DNA of 64,000 bases, from contig NC_089827.1 in the NCBI RefSeq assembly GCF_035046505.1, forward strand, positions 17,111,353-17,175,352, written 5' to 3'. Numbering within the stretch: the stretch's first letter is position 1; the number at the start of each line of letters is the position of its first letter. Below are positions 11,775-22,141 of this stretch, in pieces. The notes beneath the pieces were generated by a model. It saw only the letters and a program-made list of their open reading frames with translations. It had not been told where the DNA came from and did no database searches. The DNA comes from Tiliqua scincoides (taxonomy: Eukaryota > Chordata > Lepidosauria > Squamata > Scincidae). A program made the translations under genes and the position numbers.

Positions 11775-12402
11775 GGGCAATCCTATCCTCCCTACCCCTC
11801 ACTGCCCCATAGTACAGTAGAGACATAGCTTGCACTGCATGCTATGGAGGGGTGGTGACCAGAAGGCAAACTGGAGTTATGTAAAAAACCTTCTCTCCAC
11901 GTATGCCTTCTGGGCCACCCATGGATCTCTAAGGAGTCCAAGGAGAGCCAGAGGATGTACTGAGGTGGGACTATGGGGATAGGATCTGAAGTGTATGACT
12001 GCTGTTGGATCCAACCCCTTCCTCCCTGAAACAACCCGATCGTCTCTTTTCCTGTTCCTTGGTCTACCCTACCACCAACTTTCCAACACCAGCAGAGCGT
12101 GCAGCCAAGTCTGGCATGTACACAGAGCTGCTGCCTGTTTCTCCTATCAGCTCTGTCACATGTGACAGTAGCCCAACAGATCTCTCTGTCTTTGTGGATC
12201 TCAGGATCCGCACAAGATCAACCCATTCCCACTGACAACTCACTACACCAGTGGAACCTTTCAAAGCCATGCCATGTGCACCACACCTCTCTCTGTTTGC
12301 AGCAGTAGCCCAGCAGGATGCAGTAGTGGCCCAGCTCTTGTGTCACTATAAGTCATCCTGCACTAGTTCCAGGAGCACAGAGAGCCCGTAGAAATTGGGC
12401 TG
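11775..12402. mobile_element. Probable long Harbinger-like MITE
   Basis: Begins GGGCAATCCTATCC directly after the hAT element and ends near AAATTGGGCTGTAG. Its internal sequence differs from the common long family, so this is a tentative assignment from the ends alone. Confidence 0.4.
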
Positions 12403-13020
12403 TAGTTGCTTAAAGTTTCAATTTTTCTAATCATTTGGTCAATCATCATCATCATCACTGCTTTCTCTAATCCAATGTCTATGACTACAGAAGTGAAAAA
12501 GGGCATGGGCTATTCATATTTAAATTGGAGGGAATGCTGATAATGATTATTGACCAAAATGAGGTTATGGGTTCTGAATACTCAGGAGACTCCTGTGGTA
12601 TACAAAAGCAAATTAGTTTGTAAATAAAAAATGCCAAACAACCCAGTAAGGGTCAGTGTTCTTTAGTTATAGGAACCTACAGGATATAGATGTTGTTTGG
12701 AGCAAAAATAATTGGGAGAGGGGTACTGGACTACTTCAGACCCCAACAATTCCCAGTGTCCTTGAGCTAGTCATTAAAAAGTTCCCTCCCAGCACTGTAC
12801 AGAGAGATTTCATGGAGAAAGAAATAAAAATGATGCCATCTTCCTTCCCCATTCTCATTCTCATATATAAGCAATAAAGCTTTTAGGTTTGGGACTCACA
12901 ACCAAGTCAGAATTCTTTTAGCAATATAAATATCATAGCAGGGGAAGGTGTCAGGTGGGTGGATAAGAAAAAGAGAGGTCCTTTTTCCTTTTTTCCCCTT
13001 CTAGAATTCCCTCTCTGACA
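12403..13020. other. CNTN1 intron, unassigned
   Basis: AT-rich stretch with a short ATC run near 12444-12459. No exon or named repeat seen. Confidence 0.4.
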
Positions 13021-13913
13021 GCCCAATCATGAGCTATGCTGGCAGAGCGGGGCCGCAAGTCCTCAGCTGTAACCAGCTCTCATTAGGAAGAGGCTGGAGA
13101 TCTCCTTGGGGTAAGGGGATATTTTTTCCCCTTACCCTGAGTAACACCCCAGCCTGCCCAATGGGGCTATTCAGATTTGCACCAGCTGTTTTGCTGCAAT
13201 ACAAGGACATCTGCAAGAGGGATCTGAAGGCCTTAGGAGTGGACCTCAACAGGTGGGAAACCCTGGCCTCTGAGCGGCCCACTTGGAGGCAGGCTGTGCA
13301 GCATGGCCTTTCCCAGTTTGAAGAGACACTTGGCCAACAGTCTGAGGCAAAGAGGCAAAGAAGGAAGGCCCATAGCCAGGGAGATAGACCAGGGACAGAC
13401 TGCACTTGCTCCTGGTGTGGAAGGGATTGTCACTCCCGAATTGGCCTTTTCAGCCACACTAGACGCTGTTCCAGAACCACCTTTCAGAGCGCGATACCAG
13501 AGTCTTTCGAGACTGAAGGTTGCCAACAGCTTTGCTGGCACAAGTCCAAGCAGCCCCATGTAAGGCATTCAGGCTCAGGAGGGAAGATAGAATATGGCTG
13601 AGGCCTGCTCTTCTGATCCTGCTCCCCTTCTGGGCCCGCCCTGCCCCTGTTCGGCCCCCTACCCAGAAATGCCCCCTCTTCACCTCTGATCCACCTTCCT
13701 GTCGCCTCTTCTCTGCCCACCATGATTCTTACCTCTGCTTGCAGCTGTCCTTCTGGATGCAGCATCAACTGGGTAGTGCAGGCATCCCTGTTAGTACTGG
13801 CTACTCACACAGTGCCACAAAGGTGCTTTACAGCACATTTGCAACACCTAGCACCAGCCCAGAGACTGCTGTACCTGTGTACAACCACAATAGGATTGTG
13901 CTGTAAGATTCCT
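13021..13913. mobile_element. Long Harbinger-like MITE split by a LINE fragment
   Basis: Starts GCCCAATCATGAGC and ends AATAGGATTGTGC. Typical long-family blocks lie on both sides of the LINE insert: 'ggggatattttttcccctt' and 'atttgcaccagctg' before it, 'ctggcacaagtccaagcag' and 'ggtgctttacagcac' after it. The MITE was therefore present before the LINE fragment landed. Confidence 0.65.
13198..13527 (+). mobile_element. RTE-like LINE, 3' terminal fragment
   Basis: Encodes the C-terminus of a non-LTR retrotransposon protein: YKDICKRDLKALGVDLNRW, then ASERPTWRQAVQHGL, a basic stretch, and a zinc-finger-like segment CTCSWCGRDCHSRIGLFSHT. It ends in ATACCAGAGTCTTTCGAGAC and GAAGGTTGCCAAC, the same tail as the 5S-derived SINEs here. 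It sits inside a Harbinger-like MITE, with similar 'tttgctg' sequence on both sides as a possible target duplication. The RTE assignment comes from the domain style and is not certain. Confidence 0.75.
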
Positions 13914-13960
13914 AAAAGGCTGATTGGAACTCTGAATATCAGTGACCAGTAGTACACTTA

Positions 13961-14128
13961 GGGCCTAATCTTATCCAGCTTTCCAGCACTGATGCAGCCA
14001 TAGCAATGGGGTATGTGCTGCATGCTGTGGTAGGGGGGCAGTCACAGAAGCCTCCTTGCGGTAAGAGAACATTTGTTCCCTTACTTAGGGCCTGCCTTGG
14101 CACTGGAAAGTTGGATAGGATCGGGCCC
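13961..14128. mobile_element. Harbinger-like MITE, medium family
   Basis: Ends GGGCCTAATCTTATCC and GGATAGGATCGGGCCC are inverted repeats, with TTA at 13958-13960 and 14129-14131. The core is 'ggtaagagaacatttgttcc'. It lies only 63 bases upstream of the next CNTN1 exon. Confidence 0.85.
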
Positions 14129-14191
14129 TTAAAATTTTGTGTTGTGTCCCCATTTGTAAAGAAATTCATTCTCAACCTTTTGTTGTCTTAG

Positions 14192-14426
14192 CCTTTGCCA
14201 AGAGAATATCACTTTGGAAATAACTTTGGATATGTAGTAGCTTTCAAGCCCTTCGATCAATATGATTGGAAAAGAGTTACAGTTCCGCAAGCTGAAGCTG
14301 GTCGGTATGTCCATAAAGATGAATCAATGCCCCCAACCTCACAATACCAAGTAAAAGTGAGAGCATTTAATAACAAAGGAGAAGGACCATTTAGTCTCAC
14401 GGCTATCATCTACTCAGCAGAAGATG
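14192..14426 (+). CDS. CNTN1: CNTN1 exon: FNIII domain 2, remainder
   Basis: Phase 0 in, phase 1 out; acceptor 'gttgtcttag', donor GTGAGT. It encodes 78 residues: PLPREYHFGNNFGYVVAFKP, then GRYVHKDESMPP, then YQVKVRAFNNKGEGPFSLT. The last segment carries the FNIII F-strand tyrosine-corner and the NNKGEGP loop common to contactins. GNNFGY-VAFKPF and GRYVHKDE are CNTN1-specific wording compared with the CNTN4 equivalents. Confidence 0.96.
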
Positions 14427-14766
14427 GTGAGTAGAAATTGTGTGATGCATTGAAAGTATGCAATAGAAGTCAATCTGTTGTAAAATAATCTTGATCACAT
14501 CAGTGGTCCACCCTCATGAGCAGCGTAACATGGAAAACATGAACTCTTGTAAGATTACATTTCCATGACAAGAAAAACCAGGAGTTCGAATAAACCACTT
14601 GTTTTAATGCATTAACCACCAACATTATCATAAGAACTGCCTTAGAACTGAAGTTTGTGAATCTTTAAACCATAGTTCCTCCGGGTAAAACATGGTACAG
14701 ATGAGCTAAAGTCACATTTGTAGTGATTCAAGATGTAGTAAAACAAGCTTAAAGCAACCAGACTAA

Positions 14767-14945
14767 GGGTGCAATCCTAACCAATTTTCCAGCACTGAGG
14801 TAAGGGCAATGCAATTCCAAGGTAAGGGAACTAACATTGCCATACCTTGGGGAGGCCTCCGTGACTGCCCCCCAACTGCAGGAAGCAGCACAAGCCCAAC
14901 TGGCACAGCTATGCCAGTGCTGGAAAGTTGGTTAGGATTGCGCCC
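14767..14945. mobile_element. Harbinger-like MITE, medium family
   Basis: One of the best-preserved copies: GGGTGCAATCCTAACC and GGTTAGGATTGCGCCC as ends, and TAA on each side (14764-14766, 14946-14948). 179 bp, in reverse orientation relative to the copy at 13961. Confidence 0.9.
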
Positions 14946-14948
14946 TAA

Positions 14949-15418
14949 TGCACATTACAGTAATTGTAGTCACCATCTGAAAAGTTATTTGCGCAGTGAC
15001 TAATCCTACTGAAGGCTTCTGGTGGCAGATCTCACAGCCTGCTGCCTTAAGTCCCAGTGTGGCATCACAAAAAGGGCACTGCTGTTGTGTTCTGCAGGAC
15101 TGCTGGTGCAAATGGCCACAGGTCCCCACACGCATGCCAACAGCTCACCCCAATTGTGCCAGAGAATGTCAGGGGGCGGCAGGAGCTGTTCAGGAGAGAA
15201 ATGAGGTAAGGAACTTAGTGGGCAAGAAGTGGTTTGAGGGCAGAAGGGGGTGGATGTCAGTGACAGTTGCGCACACAAGAAAACTATCCCCCCCTTTCCC
15301 TGCCCGACAACCCTGAGGCTCTTTGGACTTATGCCAGCTAAATAACTGGCCTAGGTCCCATTGGTGTCCAGGTGGCTTACAGGGAAGTAAATAAAAAGCA
15401 CTTTTATATACCTCTCCT
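14949..15418. other. CNTN1 intron, decayed GC-rich repeat
   Basis: About 15000-15310 resembles a damaged long Harbinger-like element ('gctggtgcaaatggccac', 'tgccagctaaataactggcc'), but no terminal repeats can be placed. Confidence 0.35.
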
Positions 15419-15548
15419 CAGTGGCATAGCTGGAGGGGGGCGAGAGCACTCAGGCTGGCAGCAAGGCAGGCAAGCGGCCCCTCCCTTTTGGAGCCATTCC
15501 CGGCGGGGGGGAGCAAAACGGAGCCGCCCTCCTCCAGCTATGCCACCG
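15419..15548. mobile_element. hAT-type MITE, CAGTGGCGTAGCTAG family
   Basis: Starts CAGTGGCATAGCTGGAGG and ends CCTCCAGCTATGCCACCG, a nearly perfect inverted repeat. It is flanked by an exact 8-bp duplication, cctctcct (15411-15418 and 15549-15556). 130 bp and palindromic through most of its length. Confidence 0.88.
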
Positions 15549-15556
15549 CCTCTCCT

Positions 15557-16181
15557 GGGTTGTTTGATTGCCCCATTACCATAGGGGCACCACATGCTCC
15601 ATTGGCACTGGTACATCTCATAGACTGGCAGGAGATCAGAGTGGGGCATTTATTAGCAGTTATGAAAAACAAATGTTAAAAATAACAATCCTTATCCACA
15701 CGAGTTGATTTTTCTCATCAGACACAACTGATTTTCTCTGAAGAATGACTTTTTTGATGCATATTTGACTAGATGCCCAGTTAGAAGATTAAGTGTATGA
15801 AAGATTTCCTAATCTGAGGCAGCAGCACCCCATCTGTTGCAACTTGTTACTAAAAATCCTCAAAAGAGCATTGATCTTTGCTTGAAAAATTCAATCTTTT
15901 CGCACAAGACAACATAAATAAATTTAAAATAAAAGAACTGCGACATTGTACATTTGGGGCAATACATTCAAAACTGTGAATGTATCTGCAGAATACTCGC
16001 AGAACCCTATACTGTAATCACTGCACAAGAAGATGTCTGGAAACAAATTCAAAATTTTTGTGTGTCCACAACCAGCAATAAACAACCAACAAAATTCATT
16101 GCTTTTAAACACTAACTGCCTCGGCACTGTTAGTTCCACTTCCTTTTTACTGCTACCTACTAAAAATTCCATGGTGTCTTA
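15557..16181. other. CNTN1 intron, unassigned
   Basis: No exon or repeat family recognised; AT-rich from 15650 on. Confidence 0.4.
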
Positions 16182-16350
16182 GGGCACAATCCTAACCAAA
16201 TTTCCAGCATCGTGGTAAGGACAATGAAGCCCCAAGGTAAGGGAACAAGCATTCCCTTTCCTTGAGGAGGCCTCCATGACTGTCACCCAACTGCAGGATG
16301 CAGCACACACCCCGTTGGCACAGGCTGAAAAGTTAATTTGGATTTGGGCC
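16182..16350. mobile_element. Harbinger-like MITE, medium family
   Basis: Starts GGGCACAATCCTAACC, ends TTTGGATTTGGGCC, with TTA on both sides (16179-16181, 16351-16353). The core is 'ggtaagggaacaagcattcc'. Confidence 0.8.
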
Positions 16351-16368
16351 TTAGGTAGCTTACTATGT

Positions 16369-16678
16369 CAGCCCTTGGTACCCATGGGTGTTCCATTCCC
16401 GGAACCTCCACGGATGCCAAAACGTGCGGATAACTGAATCCGTGGGTCTGGCCCCTCACCTGCCCTCTGGACACAACCTTCCAGTTTCATCCAGAGGTGT
16501 TCTGAGGCCCAGAGGGGTTGCATGCTGCCTCCCAGGCTTCAGAAAACTTATCGGACACTACCGGATGGTGCTTCTGGTCACATCCGGGAGATCAGGAGAA
16601 GCCCTCCACCATGGATTTGGAGCCCACTATGAGTCAAATTCGCGGGTTCTGAACCTGCGAGTAAAAGGGGCCCATCTG
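16369..16678. mobile_element. Tigger/pogo-like transposon
   Basis: The left part reads CAGCCCTTGGTACCCATGGG, then 'cacggatgccaaaac' and 'cggataactgaatccg'. The right end reads GGGGCCCATCTG before TA. These are the inverted-repeat patterns of pogo/Tigger MITEs. Non-coding, about 310 bp. Confidence 0.6.
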
Positions 16679-16767
16679 TATATTGATATAGAGTGTTTGT
16701 AAACTTTTGAATGTACACTTTCTTCCCCATTGCCATTCATGAGTATGTGGTGTCCACTGTCAGTAAG

Positions 16768-16855
16768 CAGGGCTGTGGAGTCAGTACAAAAAATCTCTGA
16801 CTCCAACAAAAATGACTTCCAACTCTGACTCCATGACTACTACTCCACAGCCCTA
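16768..16855. mobile_element. 88-bp hAT-type MITE (GGGCTGTGGAGTC family)
   Basis: Starts CAGGGCTGTGGAGTCAG and ends CTACTCCACAGCCCTA. The middle repeats 'ctgactcca'. Flanking 8-mers tcagtaag and tcagtaac match at 7 of 8 positions. Elements with this end motif and internal 'ccgactcc' repeats are, to my knowledge, widespread in unrelated animal genomes. Confidence 0.85.
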
Positions 16856-16986
16856 TCAGTAACAAACTCATTGTATTGGAGAAACACCATCACTGCAAAT
16901 AATTTGGGTTGAATCAGCATTATTATTATTACCCAGGCATACACACATTTTACTGTCATAAAATTAAACCTATTCTTGGGCATATA

Positions 16987-17201
16987 TGGGATGCTGAATC
17001 CCAAAATTGGATCTGTTTTGCCCGATTGGCTCTAGTTTTAGTGGTACGGCATAGCCAGCTTATATGCTGATTCAAGCAGCCTCTTCATGAGGAAGTCATA
17101 GCTTCCTCCCAAGGAAGCTGCCTGAATCAGCCTATAAAATGGCTCTGCTGTACTTTCAAAACAGGCAAAACTGATGCCATTTTTGGATTCAGCACCCCAA
17201 A
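16987..17201. repeat. ~215-bp fold-back (inverted repeat)
   Basis: The left end GGGATGCTGAATCCC is mirrored by GGATTCAGCACCCC. Further in, 'atctgttttgcc' pairs with 'ggcaaaactgat', and 'gctgattcaagcagc' with 'gctgcctgaatcagc'. The apex is 'cctcttcatgaggaag'. Whole-length symmetry suggests a MITE-like hairpin element or a hairpin RNA source. Confidence 0.75.
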
Positions 17202-17431
17202 AATAACCTAAATTCATTCAAACAACCTTGACAACTAAAAAAAAAAAATTGGTTTTGGGTAGACCTGTGTTGTTGTTCTTGTTATTGCTGCTATTATTAT
17301 TATGGCATAAGTTTATACCTACACAAGGTTTTATCACAGCTGAAGTAACCTTCAAAGCCAGAATGTGTTGGTTCTGTTGCTGAAGCTCTGCAGAAGATTT
17401 AATGATTTATACCAAATGTATATCTGAGTGT

Positions 17432-17601
17432 GGGCCTGATCCTCTCCAGCACCGATGCAGCTGTTTCAAAAGGACATGCACTATATCCTGTGGCGGGGGG
17501 AGGGAATTCACAGACGCCTCCTCAAGGTAAGGGGAAGTTACCTTACCTTGGAGCTGCATTGCCGGTGCATTGGCACTGGAACATTGGATAGGATTGGACC
17601 C
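17432..17601. mobile_element. Harbinger-like MITE, medium family
   Basis: Starts GGGCCTGATCCTCTCC and ends GGATAGGATTGGACCC. The flanking trinucleotides (tgt/tat) no longer match, so the copy is older or altered. The core 'ggtaaggggaagttacctta' is shortened. Confidence 0.75.
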
Positions 17602-18046
17602 TATATATATCTTTGATGTTTCCAAAGTTGCTCTGAAACACAGGGAGAGGGAGACACACACACACACAAAACTATTCCACATGGGAGGGGCTTTTCCAGT
17701 CACTTCCATGATAGGTTCTGATCAAACACATGCATATAGTTCCAGTGCCACACAGAGCCTTAGATAGATCCCATATTCTAAATTCAGAAATCACTAGAGG
17801 GAATATTTACATACAGCTCCTACACTTGATTAATGCCCTGCTTTTAATAACACTGACTGACCTACATTACAGCCTTTGGGAACAGTGTATTAATGTAGAT
17901 TTCATCCACAATCTTTTGAATCAGTAGGAGTTTTATGCAACAAGGCAGCAGCATATTGAAGAACTTCAAATCGTAACGTTACTAAGCAGTGTTATCTCAG
18001 TCATAGTATTTGAAGTAACTTGTATTATTCATGCTCATTTCCCCAG

Positions 18047-18150
18047 CGCCTACTGAAAGACCTAGAAATGTGAATGTGAAAGTCCTGTCATCCACTGAAG
18101 CCACTGTTTCTTGGCAGCATATTTTCAATCCAGCTGTTACTGGCTATCAG
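18047..18150 (+). CDS. CNTN1: CNTN1 exon: FNIII domain 3, first half
   Basis: Phase 1 in, phase 0 out; acceptor 'catttccccag', donor GTGAGC. It encodes APTERPRNVNVKVLSSTEA and TVSWQHIFNPAVTGYQ. VKVLSSxE followed by W-x-H is the CNTN1 pattern; the conserved FNIII tryptophan and the GYQ C-strand are present. Confidence 0.95.
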
Positions 18151-18368
18151 GTGAGCAAAAAATGCCTTCTCATTCATTAGAGGGCGGCAAGTGGGTAGTG
18201 CTACCTGGGCAATACTACAAGGTACAATAGCAGTCCTATACTTAGAAACTGGTAAGGCAGCAATAAAACAGCAAAACAGAAGCCAAATGCAGCAGCAGAA
18301 AATGACATACAAGCATCAGAAATATATAAAAGTATATTTAGAACATGGAGCATAAAAATCTCCCAGAG

Positions 18369-18841
18369 TTGGCATCCTTCAGTCTCGGAAGACTATGGTG
18401 TCATGCTCTGAATGGTGGTTCTGGAACAGAGTGTCCTCTCCAGTGCGCGAAGCCTGGGTAAAGTAGGTATGGAAGATAGGCTGTTACCCATGAAGCAAAT
18501 CCCCCCTCTCCACATCACTGAAATGGTCCAATGGAGAGGTAGAGGCCAATACGGTTGGTTCCAGCGGCGTCGCAGGAGTTGCCAGAACGTGACTGTGTTC
18601 AGCCATGAACTGCCTCAGGGACTCCGGCTCCGGATTTTGCCTCGAGGTTGACTCCTGAAGCCTTTTCCATAACTGGATGTAGCCACAAGGCAGTGGAGGT
18701 TTGGGATCAGAGTTTTCCTTCTCTCAGATGAGCTGCCTTCCCAGGCTATCGAGTCCCATCTACCCGGTGGCTGTTTAGTTGCCTCTTACGACAAGTACAG
18801 CCAAACCGAGGGCCTATTCTTATCCCCAGCCCCCAGGGGAT
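18369..18841 (-). mobile_element. Composite retroelement sharing the RTE-like LINE tail
   Basis: Read on the minus strand, it ends in 'ctgttccagaaccaccattc', then 'accatagtcttccgagac' and 'tgaaggatgcca'. This copies the last ~60 bases of the LINE fragments at 13198 and 36412. The upstream ~400 bases differ from both the LINE and the 5S SINEs and include 'cttgtcgtaagaggcaac' near the 5' end. It behaves like a second SINE-type family using the same LINE. Confidence 0.6.
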
Positions 18842-20345
18842 ATAAAAAAAGCTAGTAGCACAGAAAAATAAAAGCAACCACAAAGCAAGAATAGATGTTT
18901 ATAAAAACAATAACAGACAGCCATCAAAGATGGCCATAAAAGCAGACATAAACATTAAAAATGAACTCATACAATTGACAAAAATCCTCACCATCACTAT
19001 CCAACCGCCAACCAAAATGATTTTATCTTCCGTGCTTCAAGGAAGGTGGCAGTTTGTAACTCACAAGGGAAGGTGTTCCATAACTGTGGCGCCACAGTTG
19101 AGAAGGCCCTACTCCTTACCACCACTTCCTTTTGGGGTGGCATACACAAGAGAGCCATCTCTGATGATCTTGGGAAGCAGGCTGAAATGTTTGGGGGAAG
19201 GAAGTTCCTCAAGTAACTAAACTATAAAGGGCTTTGAAGGGAAAAACCAGCCTTTGGCCCAGTTGAATTTGTCCCAGAAACAAACGAGCAATTAGTATAG
19301 TCACAGGAGCAGTGGTCCAACAGAATTAGTGCCCAATCCTGAACTCTGCGCGCCGGCTTACCGCCAACATGCAGTAAGGCACATTTGCAAGGCCTAGTGC
19401 CAGCCCAGCACCAGAGCTAACCCAGTGCCAGTCAGTGCTGGGCTAGAGCCGGTGGAAAGCTGTTGCTCCGTCACTCAGCAGTCACCCAAACCACTGGGTG
19501 GCAAAGAGCTAGATGGAGTGTGGGGGAAGGCAGGGAGTAGGCATTCAGGGACAGGGGGAGGTGGGAGAAGGGTGGGGTGGAGGCGTTCCAGGGAAAGGGA
19601 GTGTTCTGGGAGGAGGGCAGGACCAGTGGAGCTCAGCTCCATGGGATCCTGAGCTCTGTGTCAGGCCATGCAACCCAACATGGAACTCTTTGATTCTGTG
19701 GCAGCTCCACAGCTGCCGTAGAATTGAGTAGCCCCATTGCGGGGCTACATTCTTTACTCAACAGAAAGGGACAAATGTCCCCTTCTCCCGAGGCAGTGGT
19801 GGCTGCCTGGGGCATGTTGGATGCTGCGGTAGCTATTTTTGGCATTGCGGCAGCCCCGCTCTCCAGGCAGCTGAGGATTGGGCTGCCCAACTACTGACTG
19901 TGTAACCACATGGCTGACTGCGTTCTGCACTAACTGAAATTTCCAAACCGTCTTCAAAGGTAGTCCCATGAAGAATGTGTTACAATAATTCAAATGAGAG
20001 GTCACTAAGGTGTGGACTACTTTGGTCAGGCCCAACTAACTCAGGTATGGCCACAGCTGGCGCACCTGCCAAAGCTGGGGAGAAGCCCCTCCCCACCTGG
20101 CCACGGCCACCACCTGTCAATCCAGAAGCAGCTGTGAATCCAGGAGGACTCCAAAGCTGCACAGCTGCTCCTGCAGAGGGAGCGCGACCCCCTTCAGAAC
20201 AGATCAATAACCTGGCACCTGCCTTGTGGATTTCCAGACTGAGAGAACATTTGTTTTGTCTGGATTTAATTTCAACTTGTTAGTCCAATTCAGTTACCAA
20301 CTACCTCCAGGCTGTGCTCCAAAACTTCAACAGCCCACCCCCAGT
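18842..20345 (-). mobile_element. L2-clade LINE, 3' part, interrupted by a MITE
   Basis: On the minus strand the 20035-19890 side encodes VVHTLVTSHLNYCN and GLPLKTVWKFQLVQNA, typical of the RT C-terminal region of L2-type LINEs. The 18842-19328 side continues with the C-terminus and 3' UTR. A long Harbinger-like MITE splits the copy at 19329-19890. The element is decayed and truncated. Confidence 0.75.
19329..19890. mobile_element. Long Harbinger-like MITE inside an L2 LINE
   Basis: Starts GTGCCCAATCCTGAAC and ends with GGATTGGGC near 19882. Rejoining the flanks restores continuous L2 sequence, with TTA on the left and CTA on the right as the likely duplication. It contains the family blocks 'ggcacatttgcaaggcc' and 'gggacaaatgtccccttctc'. 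Confidence 0.7.
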
Positions 20346-20346
20346 A

Positions 20347-20349
<3 letters not shown>

Positions 20350-20416
<67 letters not shown>
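20350..20416. repeat. (ATT)n microsatellite
   Basis: About 22 uninterrupted TTA/ATT units between two L2 fragments, perhaps grown from the 3' tail of the downstream minus-strand L2 copy. Confidence 0.97.
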
Positions 20417-20417
<1 letters not shown>

Positions 20418-20418
<1 letters not shown>

Positions 20419-21790
20419 TTATATCCTGTCTATTTGCCCCATGGGCACACAAGGCAGCCTACAACAATTAAAAATACAAAATTAACAATTAAAAACAATA
20501 ATAAAAACAGTTTTCAAATAATTAAAAAAACTAAAACAAACCCCGTGGATTCTAATATAAAAAGAGAAAGAAAAGCCAGCCAGCCTGTCAACAGTTAAAA
20601 GCTTTTTGAAATATAAAGGTCTTCAGTCCACGCCGAAATATTAGCAACGAGGGAGCAGTTCTCAATTCTAAGGGGAGGATATTCCAAAGTTCAGGGGCCA
20701 CCACCAAGAAGGCCCTCTTCCTGGCCGCCGCCCCTCTCACATCTCTTGGGGCGGCACAGTCAAAAGGGCCCCCCCAGATGACCTCAGAGTACAGGCAGGA
20801 TTGTAAGGAAGGAGGCGGTCCCTCAAATACCCCGGACCCGAGCCGTAAAGGGCTTTACGGAACAGAACCGGTAGCCAGTGTAGCCGCCAAAGCAACAGCT
20901 CGACAGAGTCAAACCAACGTGCCCCAGCAACCACACGAGCAGCTGCATTCTGTACTAGTTGTAATTTCCAGACCATCTTCAAAGGCAGCCCCACGTAGAG
21001 CGCATTGCAATAATCTAATCTAGATGTCACTAGGGCATGGGTTACTGTGGCCAGGTCCGTGCAGCTCAGGTACGGTCCCAGCTGGCGAATCAGCTGAAGC
21101 TGAGCAAAGGCTCCCCTCGCCACCGCCGCCACCTGGGCCTCCAGGTGCAGCTGTGGATCCAGGAGAACCCCCAAGCTGTGGACCTGCTCCTTCAGAGGGA
21201 GTGCAACCCCATTCAGAGCAGGACAATAGTCCAATACCCGAGCTGTGGATTTCCGAATCAAAAGCACCTCTATCTTAACCGGATTTAATTTCAGCTTGTT
21301 CGCCCACATCCAGCCCCTAACCGCCTACAGATAGCGATCCAGGACCCCAACTGCCTCCTCAGAATCGGGGAAAGGAGAGATAAAGCTGGGTGTCATCAGC
21401 ATATTGATGGCACCCCACTCCAAACCTCCGGATGACCTCTCCCAGCGGCTTCATGTAGATGTTAAAGAGCATGGGGGATAAGATGGAACCTTGCAGCACC
21501 CCAAACCTAAGAGGTCGGGGTGCCAAACAAGCGTCCCCCAGCACCACCTTCTGGGATCTGTCAGCCAGGAAGGAGCGGAACCACTTCAAAACAGTGCCTC
21601 CAAGCCCCAACCCGGCCAGCCGACCCAGAAGGACACCATGGTGGATGGTGTCGAAAGAGAGGTCCAGCAGGACTAACAGGGACACACTCCCCCGTCCATT
21701 CCCTGGCGAAGGTCATCCACCAAGGCAACCAAGGCGGTCTCCGTCCCAAACCCTGGCCGAATTTAGTGGATAGAATTGGGTTTTGACATA
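20418..21790 (-). mobile_element. L2-clade LINE, RT to 3' end
   Basis: Minus strand. 21685-21359 encodes reverse transcriptase with the catalytic YADDTQLYLSF motif and LQGSILSPMLFNIYM (motif B region). 21309-20737 encodes NKLKLNPVKIEVLL, SLGVLLDPQLHLEAQVAAVA, LVTSRLDYCNALYVGLPL and RLHWLPV, all standard L2-clade wording. The two segments are in different frames and a stretch is missing near the 3' end, so the copy is dead, but it is better preserved than the neighbouring one. The 3' UTR runs to about 20418. Confidence 0.85.
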
Positions 21791-21811
21791 CTGATGGCAC
21801 CCCACTCCAAA

Positions 21812-21900
21812 TCTTATTTATTTTATTTATTTACCATATTTCTATCCTGCCTTTCAGTCTCCCAAAACGGGAACCAAAGCAACTTAGAAAACCTCTTTAA
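21812..21900 (-). mobile_element. LINE 3'-UTR fragment
   Basis: 'tttatttaccatatttctat' followed by 'cctgcctttcagtc' is the reverse complement of an L2/CR1-type LINE 3' end. Short remnant 55 bases upstream of a CNTN1 exon. Confidence 0.5.
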
Positions 21901-21954
21901 ACATTATTAAAGAGTTGCTTGTAGTATATCACCAACATTCTCTTATGTTTACAG

Positions 21955-22141
21955 ATCCGTTATTGGTCCATTCATGAAAAAGAAATAGCTGCAAATAAGA
22001 TACAAGCAAGCAGTCAGAATATTTCAGCAAGGTTGGAAAACCTTAAGCCCGACACACAATACCGTGTCGATGTGGCAGCTTTCAACACTGCAGGCATTGG
22101 ACCTCCCAGTTCTTCTTTGGTTTTCATTACAGAAAAAGCAC
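21955..22141 (+). CDS. CNTN1: CNTN1 exon: FNIII domain 3, second half
   Basis: Phase 0 in, phase 1 out; acceptor 'atgtttacag', donor GTAAGT. It encodes IRYWSIHEKEIAANKIQ, then NISARLENLKPDTQYRVDVA and AFNTAGIGPPSSS. The sequence shows the FNIII E-strand leucine (LENL), the tyrosine-corner (TQYRV) and the AxNTAGxGPPS loop. NIS is a possible N-glycosylation site. Confidence 0.95.

Noticed and set aside
13029-13601. 190-codon open frame on the plus strand
   Set aside because: It runs from MITE sequence into the nested LINE fragment and out again, so it is not a gene.
20350-20416. CRISPR-like regular repeats
   Set aside because: This is a plain trinucleotide microsatellite. No spaced direct repeats with unique spacers exist in the window, and the DNA is vertebrate.
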